Below, in pieces: positions 16,002 through 26,001 of a stretch of 45,740 nt of DNA. The translations under genes and the position numbers were made by a program. The notes under the pieces were generated by a model that was given only the letters and a program-made list of their open reading frames with translations, had not been told where the DNA came from and ran no database searches. The DNA comes from an uncultured Synergistales bacterium (GTDB lineage Bacteria > Synergistota > Synergistia > Synergistales > Aminobacteriaceae), in assembly GCA_905233455.1 (NCBI GenBank), contig CAJOES010000018.1, positions 1-45,740 of the forward strand. The letters are read 5' to 3'. Position 1 is the stretch's first letter; each line of letters starts with the position of its first letter.

Positions 16002-17297
16002 ATGATTCCGCGTGAACTTTATGATAACTATCTGCTGATACTGAATGAGGAACTTATACCCGCAATGGGCTGTACTGAACCTATAGCTATAGCATATGCT
16101 TCGGCTAAAGCGTGTGAGGTGCTCGGCGAACGTCCTGAATCACTGCACATATCTTGTTCCGGAAACATCATCAAGAACGTTAAAGGCGTAACTGTCCCCA
16201 ATTCCGGCGGCCAGAAGGGCATAGAGGCGGCGGCAGTTCTGGGTTATGCCGGGGGAGATCCCGCGAAAGAGCTTGAGGTCATTGCGGGTGCTGATGACGG
16301 CGCAAGGGAATTGACACGAAAACTTGTGCGGGAAAATTTCTGCTCCGTATCACTCGCTGAGGACGTGCCTAATCTCTACATTGAAGCGGAGGCTTACGGG
16401 AACGGACACAAAGCAAGCGTAAGGATCGAGAACAATCACACCAGCATAACGAGAATAGAACTTGACGGAAAAATTTTGCTGGAGAAAACTTCACCTGAAA
16501 ACAAGACAGTGCATAACGGGAAGAAAAATTTGATGAGCCTGAAGACTATTCTTGATTTCGCGGATGAGGTTGACACGGAGGACGTGAAGGGAATATTTGA
16601 GCGTCAGATAGAATACAACACAAAAATATCACAGGAAGGACTCGACAACAAATGGGGAGCATGTATCGGCAAAACCATTCTTGAGACTTGGGGCGATGAT
16701 GTGCGTTCATGCGCCTGCGCCCGGGCTGCCGCAGGGAGTGATGCCAGAATGAGCGGCTGTCCTCTTCCCGTAATCATCAATTCAGGCAGCGGGAATCAGG
16801 GAATAACCGTAACGCTTCCTGTTGTAGAATATTCGGAGCGGTGGAGAATCTCACGCAACAAGCTCTACCGTGCATTGGCTGTCAGCAACCTCGTATCTAT
16901 CTACATCAAACACTATATCGGCTCGCTGTCTGCGTTCTGCGGTGCTGTCAGTGCCAGTGCAGGAGCAGGTGCAGGAATAACCTACATGGCCGGGGGTGAT
17001 TATGCTTCTGTCGGGAGAACGATCACGAACACTCTCGGTAATGTCGGCGGTATCGTGTGTGATGGCGCGAAGCCCAGCTGTGCCGCAAAAATAGCCTCGT
17101 CCGTGAATGCCGCGCTTCTTGCACACTACATGAGCATGAATGATGACAAGTTCAGGGGCGGTGAAGGATTCATTGAAGATGACGTTGAAGCAACCATAAA
17201 GAATATGGGCTATATCGGCAAGATTGGCATGAAGGATACGGACAGGGAGATATTGAACGTTATGATAGATAAAGTTGACGTAGATTCCTGCGTGTAG
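16002..17297 (+). CDS. cyuA: L-cysteine desulfidase (CdsB/CyuA/YhaM family)
   Basis: This is a 431-residue Fe-S enzyme of the family that splits L-cysteine to pyruvate, ammonia and sulfide (some members were annotated as L-serine dehydratase alpha or UPF0597). The N-terminal MGCTEP holds the catalytic-type Cys24. The three cluster cysteines follow in FCGAVSA and CDGAKPSC with spacing Cys-x39-Cys-x6-Cys, the same as I recall for Methanocaldococcus CdsB (282/322/329). GNIIKN and NSGSGNQG are further conserved blocks. The frame is open from 15918, inside the terminator, but ATG 16002 has GGGAGG seven bases upstream. The oxygen-labile cluster fits an anaerobe. Confidence 0.92.
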   Translation: MIPRELYDNYLLILNEELIPAMGCTEPIAIAYASAKACEVLGERPESLHISCSGNIIKNVKGVTVPNSGGQKGIEAAAVLGYAGGDPAKELEVIAGADDGARELTRKLVRENFCSVSLAEDVPNLYIEAEAYGNGHKASVRIENNHTSITRIELDGKILLEKTSPENKTVHNGKKNLMSLKTILDFADEVDTEDVKGIFERQIEYNTKISQEGLDNKWGACIGKTILETWGDDVRSCACARAAAGSDARMSGCPLPVIINSGSGNQGITVTLPVVEYSERWRISRNKLYRALAVSNLVSIYIKHYIGSLSAFCGAVSASAGAGAGITYMAGGDYASVGRTITNTLGNVGGIVCDGAKPSCAAKIASSVNAALLAHYMSMNDDKFRGGEGFIEDDVEATIKNMGYIGKIGMKDTDREILNVMIDKVDVDSCV

Positions 17298-17303
17298 GAA
17301 TGC

Positions 17304-17322
17304 CGGAGGGGATACGCCTCCG
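17304..17322. terminator. Hairpin between convergent genes, possible weak terminator
   Basis: CGGAGG / CCTCCG (17304-17309 with 17317-17322) forms a tight hairpin in the 28-base gap between the cysteine desulfidase and the WG-repeat gene. It has no T tract on either strand, so termination by it alone is uncertain. Confidence 0.4.
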
Positions 17323-17325
17323 CAA

Positions 17326-18252
17326 TCACGGCCTGATGTATCCCCACTTCTTTTCGCGCTTCACTGCCGCAAGCCCCTCGCTGAATGGCCGTGCGTCATC
17401 GAACTGTGCCGGTATATCCCACTCTCCGCGAACGTTCACATAGCCCCATCTTGCATCAGCCGCTGCAGGTGCGAGTCCGTCCCCGAAATCCCCTGCAATG
17501 TTGTAGCGTCTTGGTATGGCAAATTTTCCGTTCGGGCGGATATATCCCCAGCCGCGGTAATTCGTGCGGGATCTGACAGGTGCAAGACCGTCGGAAAAGT
17601 TCCCGGCCTCATAATATGCAGGACGGATTATGTATTTCCCCTCCTTGTTGATGAACCCCCAGCGTCCCCGCAAATTTACTGCCGCATAGCCTTCATGGAA
17701 CTCAAGAGCTTTCGTGAATACCGGCTCAATCACGAAAATTCCGCGAGGATTGATATAGCCCCAGTGCCCGTTTTTCATGGCTGGTGCAAGCCCGTCAACG
17801 AATGATCCTGCACGCTCAAACATTGGCGATATGACATAATTTCCCATCAGATCAATATATCCCCACCGGCCTGCTGTCTGTACTGCGGCTAGTCCGTTGG
17901 AGAATGGAAGGCCGTTGTTGAAGAAGCGTTCTATCCTTTCATCTGTATCTTCATCTATATGGACAAATGCAGGGTTGCCGTTGGTGTCGATATAGTGATC
18001 CTCAACGAATGCGAAACCGTCGGAAAAGTCTCCTGCGTCCGGCCCTCTGAATATGAACGGTATAGCTATACGGCCAAGATAGTCGATATATCCCCAGCGG
18101 TCATTTTGCTTGACGGCAGCGAGTCCCTCATGGAAGTCCCGCGCTTCCTGGTATGCGTACTCAATCACTACAGCAGGAGGCTTTGTGTTGGCGGGATATG
18201 CGCATGAACACCACATAACCGCCATAACCAGCGCAATAATATATTTCCTCAT
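17326..18252 (-). CDS. Exported WG (KWG) beta-repeat protein
   Basis: This is a 308-residue protein. An N-terminal signal (MRKYIIALVMAVMWCSCA, possible lipobox-like Cys around 15-17) is followed by about eight units of roughly 35 residues with the core G-x-W-G-Y-I-x-x-x-G-x-x-x-I-x-P and E/D-F-x-x-G-L-A-x-V. Seven cores are clear (DRWGYID, GRWGYID, GHWGYIN, GRWGFIN, RGWGYIR, ARWGYVN, KKWGYIR); one between the first two is degenerate. WG-repeat proteins are common in gut and environmental bacteria; a binding role at the cell surface is usual speculation, and no enzyme motif is present. It lies nine bases after typA on the same strand. Confidence 0.85.
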   Translation of the reverse strand: MRKYIIALVMAVMWCSCAYPANTKPPAVVIEYAYQEARDFHEGLAAVKQNDRWGYIDYLGRIAIPFIFRGPDAGDFSDGFAFVEDHYIDTNGNPAFVHIDEDTDERIERFFNNGLPFSNGLAAVQTAGRWGYIDLMGNYVISPMFERAGSFVDGLAPAMKNGHWGYINPRGIFVIEPVFTKALEFHEGYAAVNLRGRWGFINKEGKYIIRPAYYEAGNFSDGLAPVRSRTNYRGWGYIRPNGKFAIPRRYNIAGDFGDGLAPAAADARWGYVNVRGEWDIPAQFDDARPFSEGLAAVKREKKWGYIRP

Positions 18253-18261
18253 GATGAGTGT

Positions 18262-20142
18262 TTATCCCTCCTGCGGGCTGCGTCTCTGTGCCTTGCGTCT
18301 TTCCAGCTCATCAAGAATGGCCTTGCGCAACCTTACTGACTGCGGAGTAACTTCCACAAGTTCATCAGTCTCTATCCATTCCATAGCCTTTTCGAGCGAC
18401 ATTCTGCGGGGCACGTCAAGTTTCGTCGTGAGTTCCTTTGTTGCTGAACGGTGATTTGTCTGCTGTTTCTTCTTTGTCGGGTTGCAGGGAATATCACCCG
18501 GCCTTGAGTTCTCGCCGATAATCATTCCGTTGTAGACCTGCTCAAGCGGTGAGATGAACAGAACGCCCCTGCTCTGCAAGTTCTCCAGCTGGTACGCCGT
18601 AGCTTCTCCTGTGTCAACACTGACCAGAGATCCCCTGTTGCGCGTGATTAGATCTCCTGCCCACTCCTTATAGCCGCTGAAACAGTTAGACATTATTCCG
18701 AGTCCTCTCGTGTCCGTGAGGAATTCGCCTCGGTAGCCTATAAGCCCCCTTGTAGGTATCTCTATCTCAATGCGCAATAATCCTCTGTCGGGATTGTCGA
18801 TATTGAGCACCTTTCCTTTGCGCTTGGTCATCTTCTCGAACACTATACCCTGATATTCTTCGGGAACGTCAATAGTAACGAGTTCATACGGCTCGCACTT
18901 CACGCCGTCCTGATACTCTATGATTACTTCAGGCTTAGACACGCAGAACTCCATGCCTTCGCGCCTCATCTCCTCAATCAGAATCCCTAGCTGAAGTTCA
19001 CCGCGTCCTGATACCTTCACGCCGTCTGGCCTGCCTAAGTCCTCCATTCTGAGCGAAACATTAACGTGCATTTCACGCTGTAGCCTTGCCTTGAGCTGCC
19101 GGAGCGTTACTGCCTGACCTTCACGTCCCGCAAAAGGCCCGGAGTTCACTAGGAAGAACATTGACACTGTAGGTTCTTCGATTGATAGAGGCTTTAACGG
19201 CTGTTCAGAAATCTCTTCTGCCGAGAATGTGTCGCCTATATCAATTTCGTTCGGCCCGGTGAGCCACACAATATCACCTGCGCTGACTTCATCGACTTCA
19301 ACTCGCTCAAGCCCCCGCGTAACCCATAACTGCGCAACCCGTGCATTCTCGTGCCCGGTAATCTCCCAGTCATTGCCGGTATGATCCGTGCTGTTCCATT
19401 TCGTTGACGTGCGGACGAACGGCTCACCCTTGCGGATATGCCCCTGAAGTATCTTCCCGCAGCCAATGCGCCCGACATACTCATTCCATGCAAGCGTGCT
19501 GACCTGCATGAGGAAGGGTTTTGACGGGTCTACGTCCGGTGCAGGAACGTAATCTATTATCGCCTGAAACAGGTCATCCATATTATCGCGTCTGGGGTCT
19601 GCAAGGTCTTTCACTGCCCAGCCGTTGAGTCCTGAGCCGTAAAGCACCGGGAAATCTGCCTGTTCATCACTCGCGCCAAGCTCAAAGAATAAATCAAATG
19701 TCTGATTCAGTGCCCTGTTGGGATCTGCTCCCTCCCTGTCTACCTTGTTGATGAACACTAACGGTTTCATGCCGATAGACAGTGCGTGCTGAAGGACATA
19801 ACGTGTCTGGGGCATTGGGCCTTCATTTGCGTCAACTATAAGTATTACGCTGTCTACTGTTGAGAGGATGCGCTCAACTTCTCCGGAAAAGTCTGCATGT
19901 CCGGGAGTGTCTATTATGTTGATCAGATAACCCTTCCATTCTACGGTGCAGGGCTTTGAACGTATCGTGATTCCCCGCTCACGTTCAAGGGGGTTATTGT
20001 CCATGACACGTTCGGCCACCTGAGTATGTGCGGCGAATGTCTGTGCTGCACGGAAGATTGAATCTATCAGCGTGGTTTTGCCGTGATCTATGTGGGCTAC
20101 TATTGCGAGGTTTCTTATGTGGTCTGCGTTCTGTGAGTGCAT
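18262..20142 (-). CDS. typA: Ribosome-binding GTPase TypA/BipA
   Basis: This 626-residue translational GTPase assists ribosome assembly and stress adaptation. The G domain has AHIDHGKTT (G1), RERGIT (G2), DTPGHADF (G3) and NKVD (G4), followed by the beta barrel, two EF-G-like domains and the TypA-specific C-terminal domain with [19 protein letters not shown] and [13 protein letters not shown]. The length is a little above the usual 600-615 because of a charged tail ending [12 protein letters not shown]. The start matches other TypA proteins (about ten residues before the G1 loop). It has its own promoter and is followed by the WG-repeat gene. Confidence 0.96.
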   Translation of the reverse strand: MHSQNADHIRNLAIVAHIDHGKTTLIDSIFRAAQTFAAHTQVAERVMDNNPLERERGITIRSKPCTVEWKGYLINIIDTPGHADFSGEVERILSTVDSVILIVDANEGPMPQTRYVLQHALSIGMKPLVFINKVDREGADPNRALNQTFDLFFELGASDEQADFPVLYGSGLNGWAVKDLADPRRDNMDDLFQAIIDYVPAPDVDPSKPFLMQVSTLAWNEYVGRIGCGKILQGHIRKGEPFVRTSTKWNSTDHTGNDWEITGHENARVAQLWVTRGLERVEVDEVSAGDIVWLTGPNEIDIGDTFSAEEISEQPLKPLSIEEPTVSMFFLVNSGPFAGREGQAVTLRQLKARLQREMHVNVSLRMEDLGRPDGVKVSGRGELQLGILIEEMRREGMEFCVSKPEVIIEYQDGVKCEPYELVTIDVPEEYQGIVFEKMTKRKGKVLNIDNPDRGLLRIEIEIPTRGLIGYRGEFLTDTRGLGIMSNCFSGYKEWAGDLITRNRGSLVSVDTGEATAYQLENLQSRGVLFISPLEQVYNGMIIGENSRPGDIPCNPTKKKQQTNHRSATKELTTKLDVPRRMSLEKAMEWIETDELVEVTPQSVRLRKAILDELERRKAQRRSPQEG

Positions 20143-20181
20143 AAAAAATTATCAGTCCTGTTGTAATAAATTTTTGCGGCA

Positions 20182-20190
20182 ATTTTAGCA
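20182..20190 (-). promoter_or_regulatory. Extended -10 promoter of typA
   Basis: TGC-TAAAAT on the minus strand, about 40 bases before the typA ATG, is another extended -10 without a clear -35. The GIY-YIG gene diverges from it. Confidence 0.5.
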
Positions 20191-20252
20191 CATCTTGTTT
20201 TCAGGGTAATGTATGATAGCATCAATCAAGATCAAAAACTAAAGGTGAGATA

Positions 20253-20662
20253 ATGGCAAGAAATGTTGTGCATGGCATTGTAAAAAAAGTTATTGACAGT
20301 TCGGCACGTCTTGTTGATATAGACATTGTTAATGATTATTCTCTTTCTTTCCTGTATGCTGATATACATGCTTTCGATAAGGGAAGGGGAAAAGATAAAA
20401 ATTATTCAGCAATAAATAATATATCTGATAAGGGAGTGTATGTATTCTTCGATGATGAAGAAGTTTTGTACGTAGGAAAATCTGGTTCTGGCAATAACGG
20501 CACATTGCAGCACAGAATAAAGCAGCACATATATGCAATTATTCTTTGCTTATTATATCTGCAATAAAAAAATCACAATCACCGCAAAAGGATTATGATT
20601 ACGTAATTTCACGGCTCGAAAGCGCGTTAATCGCTCTCCTTAATCCTTCAGCCAACGCATGA
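20253..20662 (+). pseudogene. GIY-YIG nuclease-like gene with frameshift
   Basis: The first frame (20253-20567) encodes a lead-in and then the GIY-YIG core G-V-Y-V-F-F..V-L-Y-V-G-K-S and R-I-K-Q-H, but after codon His (20526-20528) it runs into YAIILCLLYLQ and stops. The overlapping frame two bases on reads HICNYSLLIISAIKKS and ends RLESALIALLNPSANA at 20662. That supplies the catalytic-type Glu and the terminal P-x-x-N typical of this nuclease family. Removing one AT from the ATATAT tract at 20529-20534 restores one continuous protein of about 136 residues. A decayed gene, a slippage switch or an assembly error are all possible. AGGTGA precedes the ATG. Confidence 0.72.
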
Positions 20663-20726
20663 CAATCCGGGCAATTTCATTTTTCATTCTATAATCTGCC
20701 TTGCACCTGTCTATGGCTTTTCGCAT

Positions 20727-20760
20727 AAAAAGACTGCAGGACATCATAAGCCCCGCAGTC
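20727..20760 (-). terminator. Rho-independent terminator of the flavoprotein reductase gene
   Basis: On the minus strand, stem GACTGC / GCAGTC (20755-20760 with 20732-20737) is followed by five T. It lies 12 bases beyond the reductase stop. The stretch 20663-20726 holds nothing else recognisable. Confidence 0.75.
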
Positions 20761-20772
20761 CTGAAATATGCT

Positions 20773-22698
20773 TTATGCTCTTACGTATTCAGCCGCTTCA
20801 TATGCCGCGATATATCCCGAATCAATGCACAGTCCGTAGCAGAACCCTGCAACATCATAATAAGGGCTGTAATACATTGAGCCGTTATCCGTCCCGATAA
20901 CATAGAGTCCCTTCATGGGAGTATTGTCGTCCTTCAGTGCGCGCAGCTGGTCATCTGTCCTGATGCCGCCGAAAGTGCTCCATGCGGATGGTTCGCACTG
21001 CACAGCGTAGAACGGGCCTTTTGCTATCTTGCTGAGATACCACGGTGAAGTCCCGAACTCCTCATCGACTCCCTTGTCGCAATACTCGTTGTACTTCTTC
21101 ACCGTCTCCGCTAAGTTCGTCAGCCCGAAGGCATGGCCAAGTTCCTCGATAGTGTCAGCCTTAGCCAGCCAGCCCTCGCGTAATCCTTCCTCAATGTCTT
21201 CCGGCAGGCGGTCAAGAATGCGTCCCTTGAAGTAGTTTCCGATAAACCATGTCTCTTCCGTCGCGCCTTTTGCTGTGGTGTACTTGTAGAGCCCTTCAGT
21301 CCTCATAGCGTCAACATATGCCTGATCCACTATTCCGTACCACGGAGCATTGAGCAGTATCTGTTCCGAGCCGTAGCTCATCGGGTAATCACATAACAGC
21401 CCCTCGTTGATGAAGCGTTTTCCCTCAGCGTCAACAAGCAGATTCCCGTAAAGCCCGAATTTGAATGCGTAATTCTGGTCGTATTTGTCCTGCTTGGCCG
21501 GACGCGATGCCTTCATGTTAGTTCCGCCGTATTCGCACGGACAGTAACCGAACGTTTTAGTCATTACCGCTCCTGCATCTGATGCCATCATGATTCCGTC
21601 TCCGGTGCACAGGCTGTTTCCTCCTGCCGCCGCGTTAAGTTTGCTGGTCTTGAGGAATTTTGCCTGAAGATCCCTGTTGCCCAGATACCCGCCCGAAGCG
21701 ATGATCACTGCCTTAGCGTTAATGGTGATTCTTGTGCCGTCAGCCTTCCGTGCCGTTACTCCCTTTGCCTTGTCGCCGTCCATGATGAGTCCGGTTGCTG
21801 TTGTGTTGTAGATTACTGTAACCCCCGCATCAGCTAATGCCTTCTCCCAGATTTTTACGCGGTCATCAAGTGCATTGAGTATCAGGTGGAATCCTCCCTT
21901 TGCTCCCTTGAACGGTGTCTCGAACCTGAAGTTTGCTTCCTGCATTTTGTAGCCTATCTTCACGAGCTGTTCTACTGCGTTCTTTGACTCGTCCAGGCAA
22001 CGGTGAATCAGTGCAGGGTTAGGTGTCCAGTGAGTGTAATTCATTACGTGCTGGAAGACTTCTTCAACGTTTAATGTTGTTCCTCCCTCTTTTGCCTTCA
22101 GGACGCTCGAATCCACGCCGAAAGGCCCGGATACCTTTATGCCGTTCACGCCAGCAACAGAACCGGCCTTCTCCAGCGTAACGACCTTCAAGCCCTTCTG
22201 CCCTGCCGTGATTGAGGCCATGAATCCCGCAGCACCGCAACCGATAACGGCTATATCAGCATCATAGACTTCATCTGCTCCTGCCTGAACCGTTACAGTT
22301 TTCGCCAGCCATGCCTCACGGTCTCCTCCAGCCTGTGCAACGCAGTCCGCAATAGCTTCTTTCACCGCACGTGATGAGTTCGTTGCGCCGGTGATTGCGT
22401 CAATTCCTCCTGCCTGATGCTCAATGATTGAAGGTATCAGCTGATCCTTGACCTGTGAGAACAGTATCGGGGTCTCGTTCTCTGATACGATTTCTACGTT
22501 CGTGAGTGCCGTCTCGCTGAATGTACACTTCACCGTTACGTAGCTCAGGTTGCCGTATGCTGTTGCTGTGTATGTTCCGGGCTTGTAGGCCGGGGCGGCA
22601 AGTGCTATGCTTCCGAGCGTTGTGCTTGCTGCGAGTCCGAGTCCTGCGGCGGCTGTCCCCTTGAGGAAGTCGCGGCGGGAAATTTCGTGTTTAGACAT
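20773..22698 (-). CDS. Tat-exported FMN/FAD-binding fumarate reductase-like flavoprotein
   Basis: This is a 641-residue protein. The twin-arginine signal SRRDFLKG plus hydrophobic stretch (residues 7-36) is followed by an FMN_bind domain (about 44-125) with the covalent flavinylation motif D100-x-x-T-G-A-T-N-S-S (acceptor probably Ser108, attached by an ApbE-type transferase). The rest is a flavocytochrome-c/fumarate reductase FAD domain: GCGAAG dinucleotide loop at about 153 and the active-site region VNGIKVSGPFG. No CxxCH haem motif is present. The family includes fumarate, urocanate and other enoate reductases used as terminal electron acceptors by anaerobes; the substrate cannot be assigned. 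AAAGGA lies ten bases before ATG. Confidence 0.9.
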   Translation of the reverse strand: MSKHEISRRDFLKGTAAAGLGLAASTTLGSIALAAPAYKPGTYTATAYGNLSYVTVKCTFSETALTNVEIVSENETPILFSQVKDQLIPSIIEHQAGGIDAITGATNSSRAVKEAIADCVAQAGGDREAWLAKTVTVQAGADEVYDADIAVIGCGAAGFMASITAGQKGLKVVTLEKAGSVAGVNGIKVSGPFGVDSSVLKAKEGGTTLNVEEVFQHVMNYTHWTPNPALIHRCLDESKNAVEQLVKIGYKMQEANFRFETPFKGAKGGFHLILNALDDRVKIWEKALADAGVTVIYNTTATGLIMDGDKAKGVTARKADGTRITINAKAVIIASGGYLGNRDLQAKFLKTSKLNAAAGGNSLCTGDGIMMASDAGAVMTKTFGYCPCEYGGTNMKASRPAKQDKYDQNYAFKFGLYGNLLVDAEGKRFINEGLLCDYPMSYGSEQILLNAPWYGIVDQAYVDAMRTEGLYKYTTAKGATEETWFIGNYFKGRILDRLPEDIEEGLREGWLAKADTIEELGHAFGLTNLAETVKKYNEYCDKGVDEEFGTSPWYLSKIAKGPFYAVQCEPSAWSTFGGIRTDDQLRALKDDNTPMKGLYVIGTDNGSMYYSPYYDVAGFCYGLCIDSGYIAAYEAAEYVRA

Positions 22699-22733
22699 AA
22701 ATTAACATTCCTTTCATTGTTTGAGATAGGAAT

Positions 22734-22739
22734 ATTATA
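22734..22739 (-). promoter_or_regulatory. Candidate -10 box of the flavoprotein reductase gene
   Basis: TATAAT on the minus strand, about 35 bases before the ATG and just beyond the end of the restriction gene. No convincing -35. Confidence 0.4.
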
Positions 22740-22741
22740 GA

Positions 22742-24519
22742 CTATGATTTTGCCCTTTCTTTGAGGAGTTCAAATGCTTTCTTGATGATTGATGCCATGA
22801 GCTTGCGTCTCTGCACTAGGAACTCATCGTATTTCATATTCTCCCAGCCGTGCGGGAGGGCGTTCTCGTCTTCCATTTGCATAATTTCAGCATGTCCCAT
22901 CCCCCTGCAAAGGATAGGGTAATATTGTTCGGGAGGGTTATCCATGATTTTAGCGTTGTCGTGCCAGCCTATATATGAATAATTTGCCATCTGGTTAATC
23001 TGTATGTCCGTATAGCCCAGCTCCTTAAGGTATGAGCGAGGGAACAAATGATGTTTCTCTAGTGCTTTGCGTGTTCCGTCTGATCCTGGCTCAAGAGTTT
23101 TGATACTGGTATTTTGTGGCGGGAGAATAGGGCTGATGTTCCGAGTATGTTCAATGAAGCAACGTATGCGTACCAAGCGTTATTGCCTGAACCTGATACA
23201 GCAAGACCGTCAGAACCTTGAAGTGTTATATTGAAATAATCGTTTGTCATTCTGCCTCCTGATCTTGAAATAATGAAGTCTCTGTATTCACTAAGAGTTG
23301 AGAAATTTTTTATTGCGCTAAGATGGCTTTCTGCTGTTGTATCGCCTGGCCCCGTGTAGATAGATACAAGAACAGCATAAAAGAACCAGAGTGAAGCTAA
23401 ATTAATATTCTCATGGTATGAAGCATTAAATTTATATTTTGCGATTAGATACATAGCGTAGGTGTAATATATGGCGTTCTTAGATAAGATCATAGTATCA
23501 TATAAATATCCTGCATTCATGATTGCCTTCAAAAATTCATGCCAGTTGTTTACATTCAGAACATCGGGCAGTGTTTCTTTTAGTATCCCAAAATTTTTTT
23601 GCATAAGTTCCGAGTTGATGACTCCCCTGTGCTCAAAGTCAGCACCTCTAAGCAGCTTATAGCCATAATCAAGCCTAGCCCTGCTAAACGCATAAGCCAT
23701 TGTAGTACGAACAATATTTTTCGGCTGAACCTTCAGACCTATGCTGTTATATGATGTTGTTCCATGAACTGAAGGCGATAATGATTCCTTGCAGAAGCGT
23801 TCTATATCATTGCGTCCTTCTCCCCAATGAACCGAAAGCAGAGTGAGTATAAAATCATTCTCAGTTAATTTTGTTCCTTCTGAATTTATGCGCACAAATA
23901 TATGTGATACAGCTTCTTCATCAGCACTAGCTTTAATCCTGTATACCTGAAAGCTATACTCCTTGAGGCGAAATAATCCTTCTATATTTTCAGAAATTAA
24001 GTGTCTCTCTTCGTCGGTAAGCGAACGTGATTCGGAAAGCCTTGTTATGAATTGGGTTATGTACGAATAAGAACCAGCCCCCATTAGCAAATCAGTTATG
24101 TTATATATCCATTCCGGGCTTCTCTTTGTTGCTGCTGTTGCTACTTCAAATTTATTAGTCAGAGGACAAAAGGAAATTATAATCTCGCGTTCCTTATAAT
24201 TCACATCAATAACTTTTTTCCCTTTCATTACAGAATAAAGCGATGTTAATCTCTGTTGACCGTCAATAATGACATCTTTAGGGCTTGCGTAACTCTTTGC
24301 TTCAGTGCCGATAGTTTTCTTTCTATCCATATCCGGGCATTCCCAAAACATAAGATAACCTACAGGATAACCGCACAGCATAGAATCAAACAAATCACGT
24401 ACTTTAGTATTCTGCCACACAAATGGCCTCTGAAGCTCCGGAAGGCCAAGCTCGCCAGTGTCAATCTTCTCTATGAGCTGGTTAACCGTAAAACTTGTAG
24501 TGCTGTAAATCTGCTCCAT
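22742..24519 (-). pseudogene. GmrSD-type type IV restriction protein (DUF262 + DUF1524), frameshifted
   Basis: The 5' frame (24519-23059, 486 residues) is a DUF262/GmrS-type domain: PELQRPFVW at 27-35 and the ParB/Srx-like nucleotide motif DGQQR at 86-90, followed by helical segments. It ends out of frame just after KIPVSKLL. The overlapping frame (to 22742) continues EPGSDGTRKALEKHHLFPRSYL, the DUF1524/GmrD HNH nuclease motif, to a normal-looking end. One missing base near 23091-23104 would join them into about 590 residues. Intact homologues recognise and cut modified phage DNA using NTP hydrolysis. The gene is richer in A+T than its neighbours and has GAGGAGA before its ATG. It is inactive as read, unless both halves are made separately. 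Confidence 0.82.
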
Positions 24520-24542
24520 AAAAATTATTTCTCCTCATTCAG

Positions 24543-24589
24543 CAAAATAAAAGCAGGTTACCCGCAATAATATCACGAATAAACCTGCT
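24543..24589 (-). terminator. Terminator of the TrpB2-like gene
   Basis: A perfect 8-bp stem, AGCAGGTT / AACCTGCT (24582-24589 with 24552-24559 on the minus strand), has a 22-base loop and is followed by TTTATTTT. It separates the TrpB2-like gene from the restriction gene. Confidence 0.7.
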
Positions 24590-24611
24590 GCCTAATCTCT
24601 TTGCTGAAGGC

Positions 24612-25957
24612 TTACAGATTCACTTCCGGAATAGCCGCAAACCCCTTCGCTAAGTCCTCATCTGTGGGGATATAGTCCTTCATCGTACCGTTGTTGTACT
24701 GCTCGTATGCAGTCATGTCGAAATACCCTGTGCCAGTCAGGCCGAAAATTATCGTCTTCTCTTCGCCAGTCTCCCTGCACTTCAGAGCCTCATCAATCGC
24801 AACCCTGATAGCGTGCGAGCTCTCCGGAGCCGGCAGAATCCCTTCACAGCCGTCTGTTCAACCGACCTAGCCTCCATCATTCCGTCATGATAGAGCTGGG
24901 ATAATATGCTGCTCATTCCGTGATAGCGCAGTCCCCCGGCATGATTCGCGGACGGTATGAAGTCATGCCCTAACGTGTACATTTTCGCCATAGGGCAGAC
25001 CTTGCCTGTGTCGCAGAAATCATACACGAATTTTCCCCGCGTGAAACTCGGACAGCTTGCAGGTTCAACTGCAATGATCTGATAGTCCGCCTCACCGCGC
25101 AGCTTCTCGCCCATGAACGGTGAGATCAGCCCGCCGAGATTCGAACCGCCTCCAGCACAGCCGATGATCACGTCAGGTTTGATGCCGTACTTGTCGCAGG
25201 CCGCTTTAGTCTCAAGGCCGATAACCGACTGGTGAAGCAATACCTGATTCAACACGCTCCCCAGAACATAGCGGTAACCTTCAGTTGAAGTCGCAACTTC
25301 TACTGCCTCGCTGATTGCGCACCCTAAAGAACCGGTTGTGTTCGGGTGTTCAGCATTAATCTTCCGGCCTATGTTCGTATCCATTGACGGTGAAGGAGTA
25401 ACTTCCGCGCCGTATGTCCTCATGACCTCGCGACGGAACGGTTTCTGCTCATACGACACCTTGACCATGTAGACCTTGCACCCAAGACGGAAGAACGAGC
25501 ACGCCATAGCAAGAGCCGTGCCCCATTGCCCTGCGCCTGTCTCTGTCGTAACGCCTTTAAGCCCCTGCTTCTTTGCGTAATATGCCTGAGCTATTGCACT
25601 GTTCAGCTTGTGCGAGCCTGAAGTATTGTTGCCCTCAAACTTATAGAAGATATGCGCGGGAGTATTCAGAACCTCCTCAAGATATACGGCATGAACCAAA
25701 GGCGACGGCCTGTACATCTTGTAGAAGTTCAGTATGTCTTCAGGAATTGGTATGTATGCTGTGTTGTCATCAAGTTCCTGCCTCACGAGTTCCTCACAGA
25801 ATATCGGGGTCATCTCCTCAAACTTCAGCGGCTTCAATGTGCCGGGATGAATGAGAGGCGCAGGTTTAGTCTTCATGTCTGCACGGACGTTGTACCATGA
25901 TGAAGGGATTTCTTTTTCTTCAAGGTAAATCTTGTAGGGAACATTCAGTTTGCTCAT
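24612..25957 (-). pseudogene. trpB2: TrpB2-like PLP enzyme with internal deletion and frameshift
   Basis: The 5' frame (to 24782) is a clear tryptophan synthase beta-like TrpB2 protein: SGSHKLNSA carries the PLP lysine, followed by TETGAGQWG and GCAGGGSNLGG. After residues VEQTAV the reading frame changes to a nonsense tail. The other frame resumes exactly with EGILPAPESSHAI and runs to EALKC..ETGEEKTIIFGLTGTGYFDM..IPEVNL, the true C-terminus, stopping at 24612. About ten residues normally present between these points (the FEAA..FART segment) are absent, so the junction near 24846 looks like a deletion of about 31 bases, not a single-base error. The product as read lacks the last ~80 residues. 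Strong AGGAGG before ATG. Confidence 0.85.
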
Positions 25958-25995
25958 GAAAAAATTTTCCTCCTGTGTGAATGAAATATCGCGTT

Positions 25996-26001
25996 ATTAT
26001 A
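25996..26001 (-). promoter_or_regulatory. Candidate -10 box of the TrpB2-like gene
   Basis: TATAAT on the minus strand about 40 bases before the gene; the -35 is weak. Confidence 0.4.

Noticed and set aside
17304-17322. Strong bidirectional terminator between the cysteine desulfidase and WG-repeat genes
   Set aside because: The hairpin is clear but neither strand has a T tract; it is kept only as a weak candidate.
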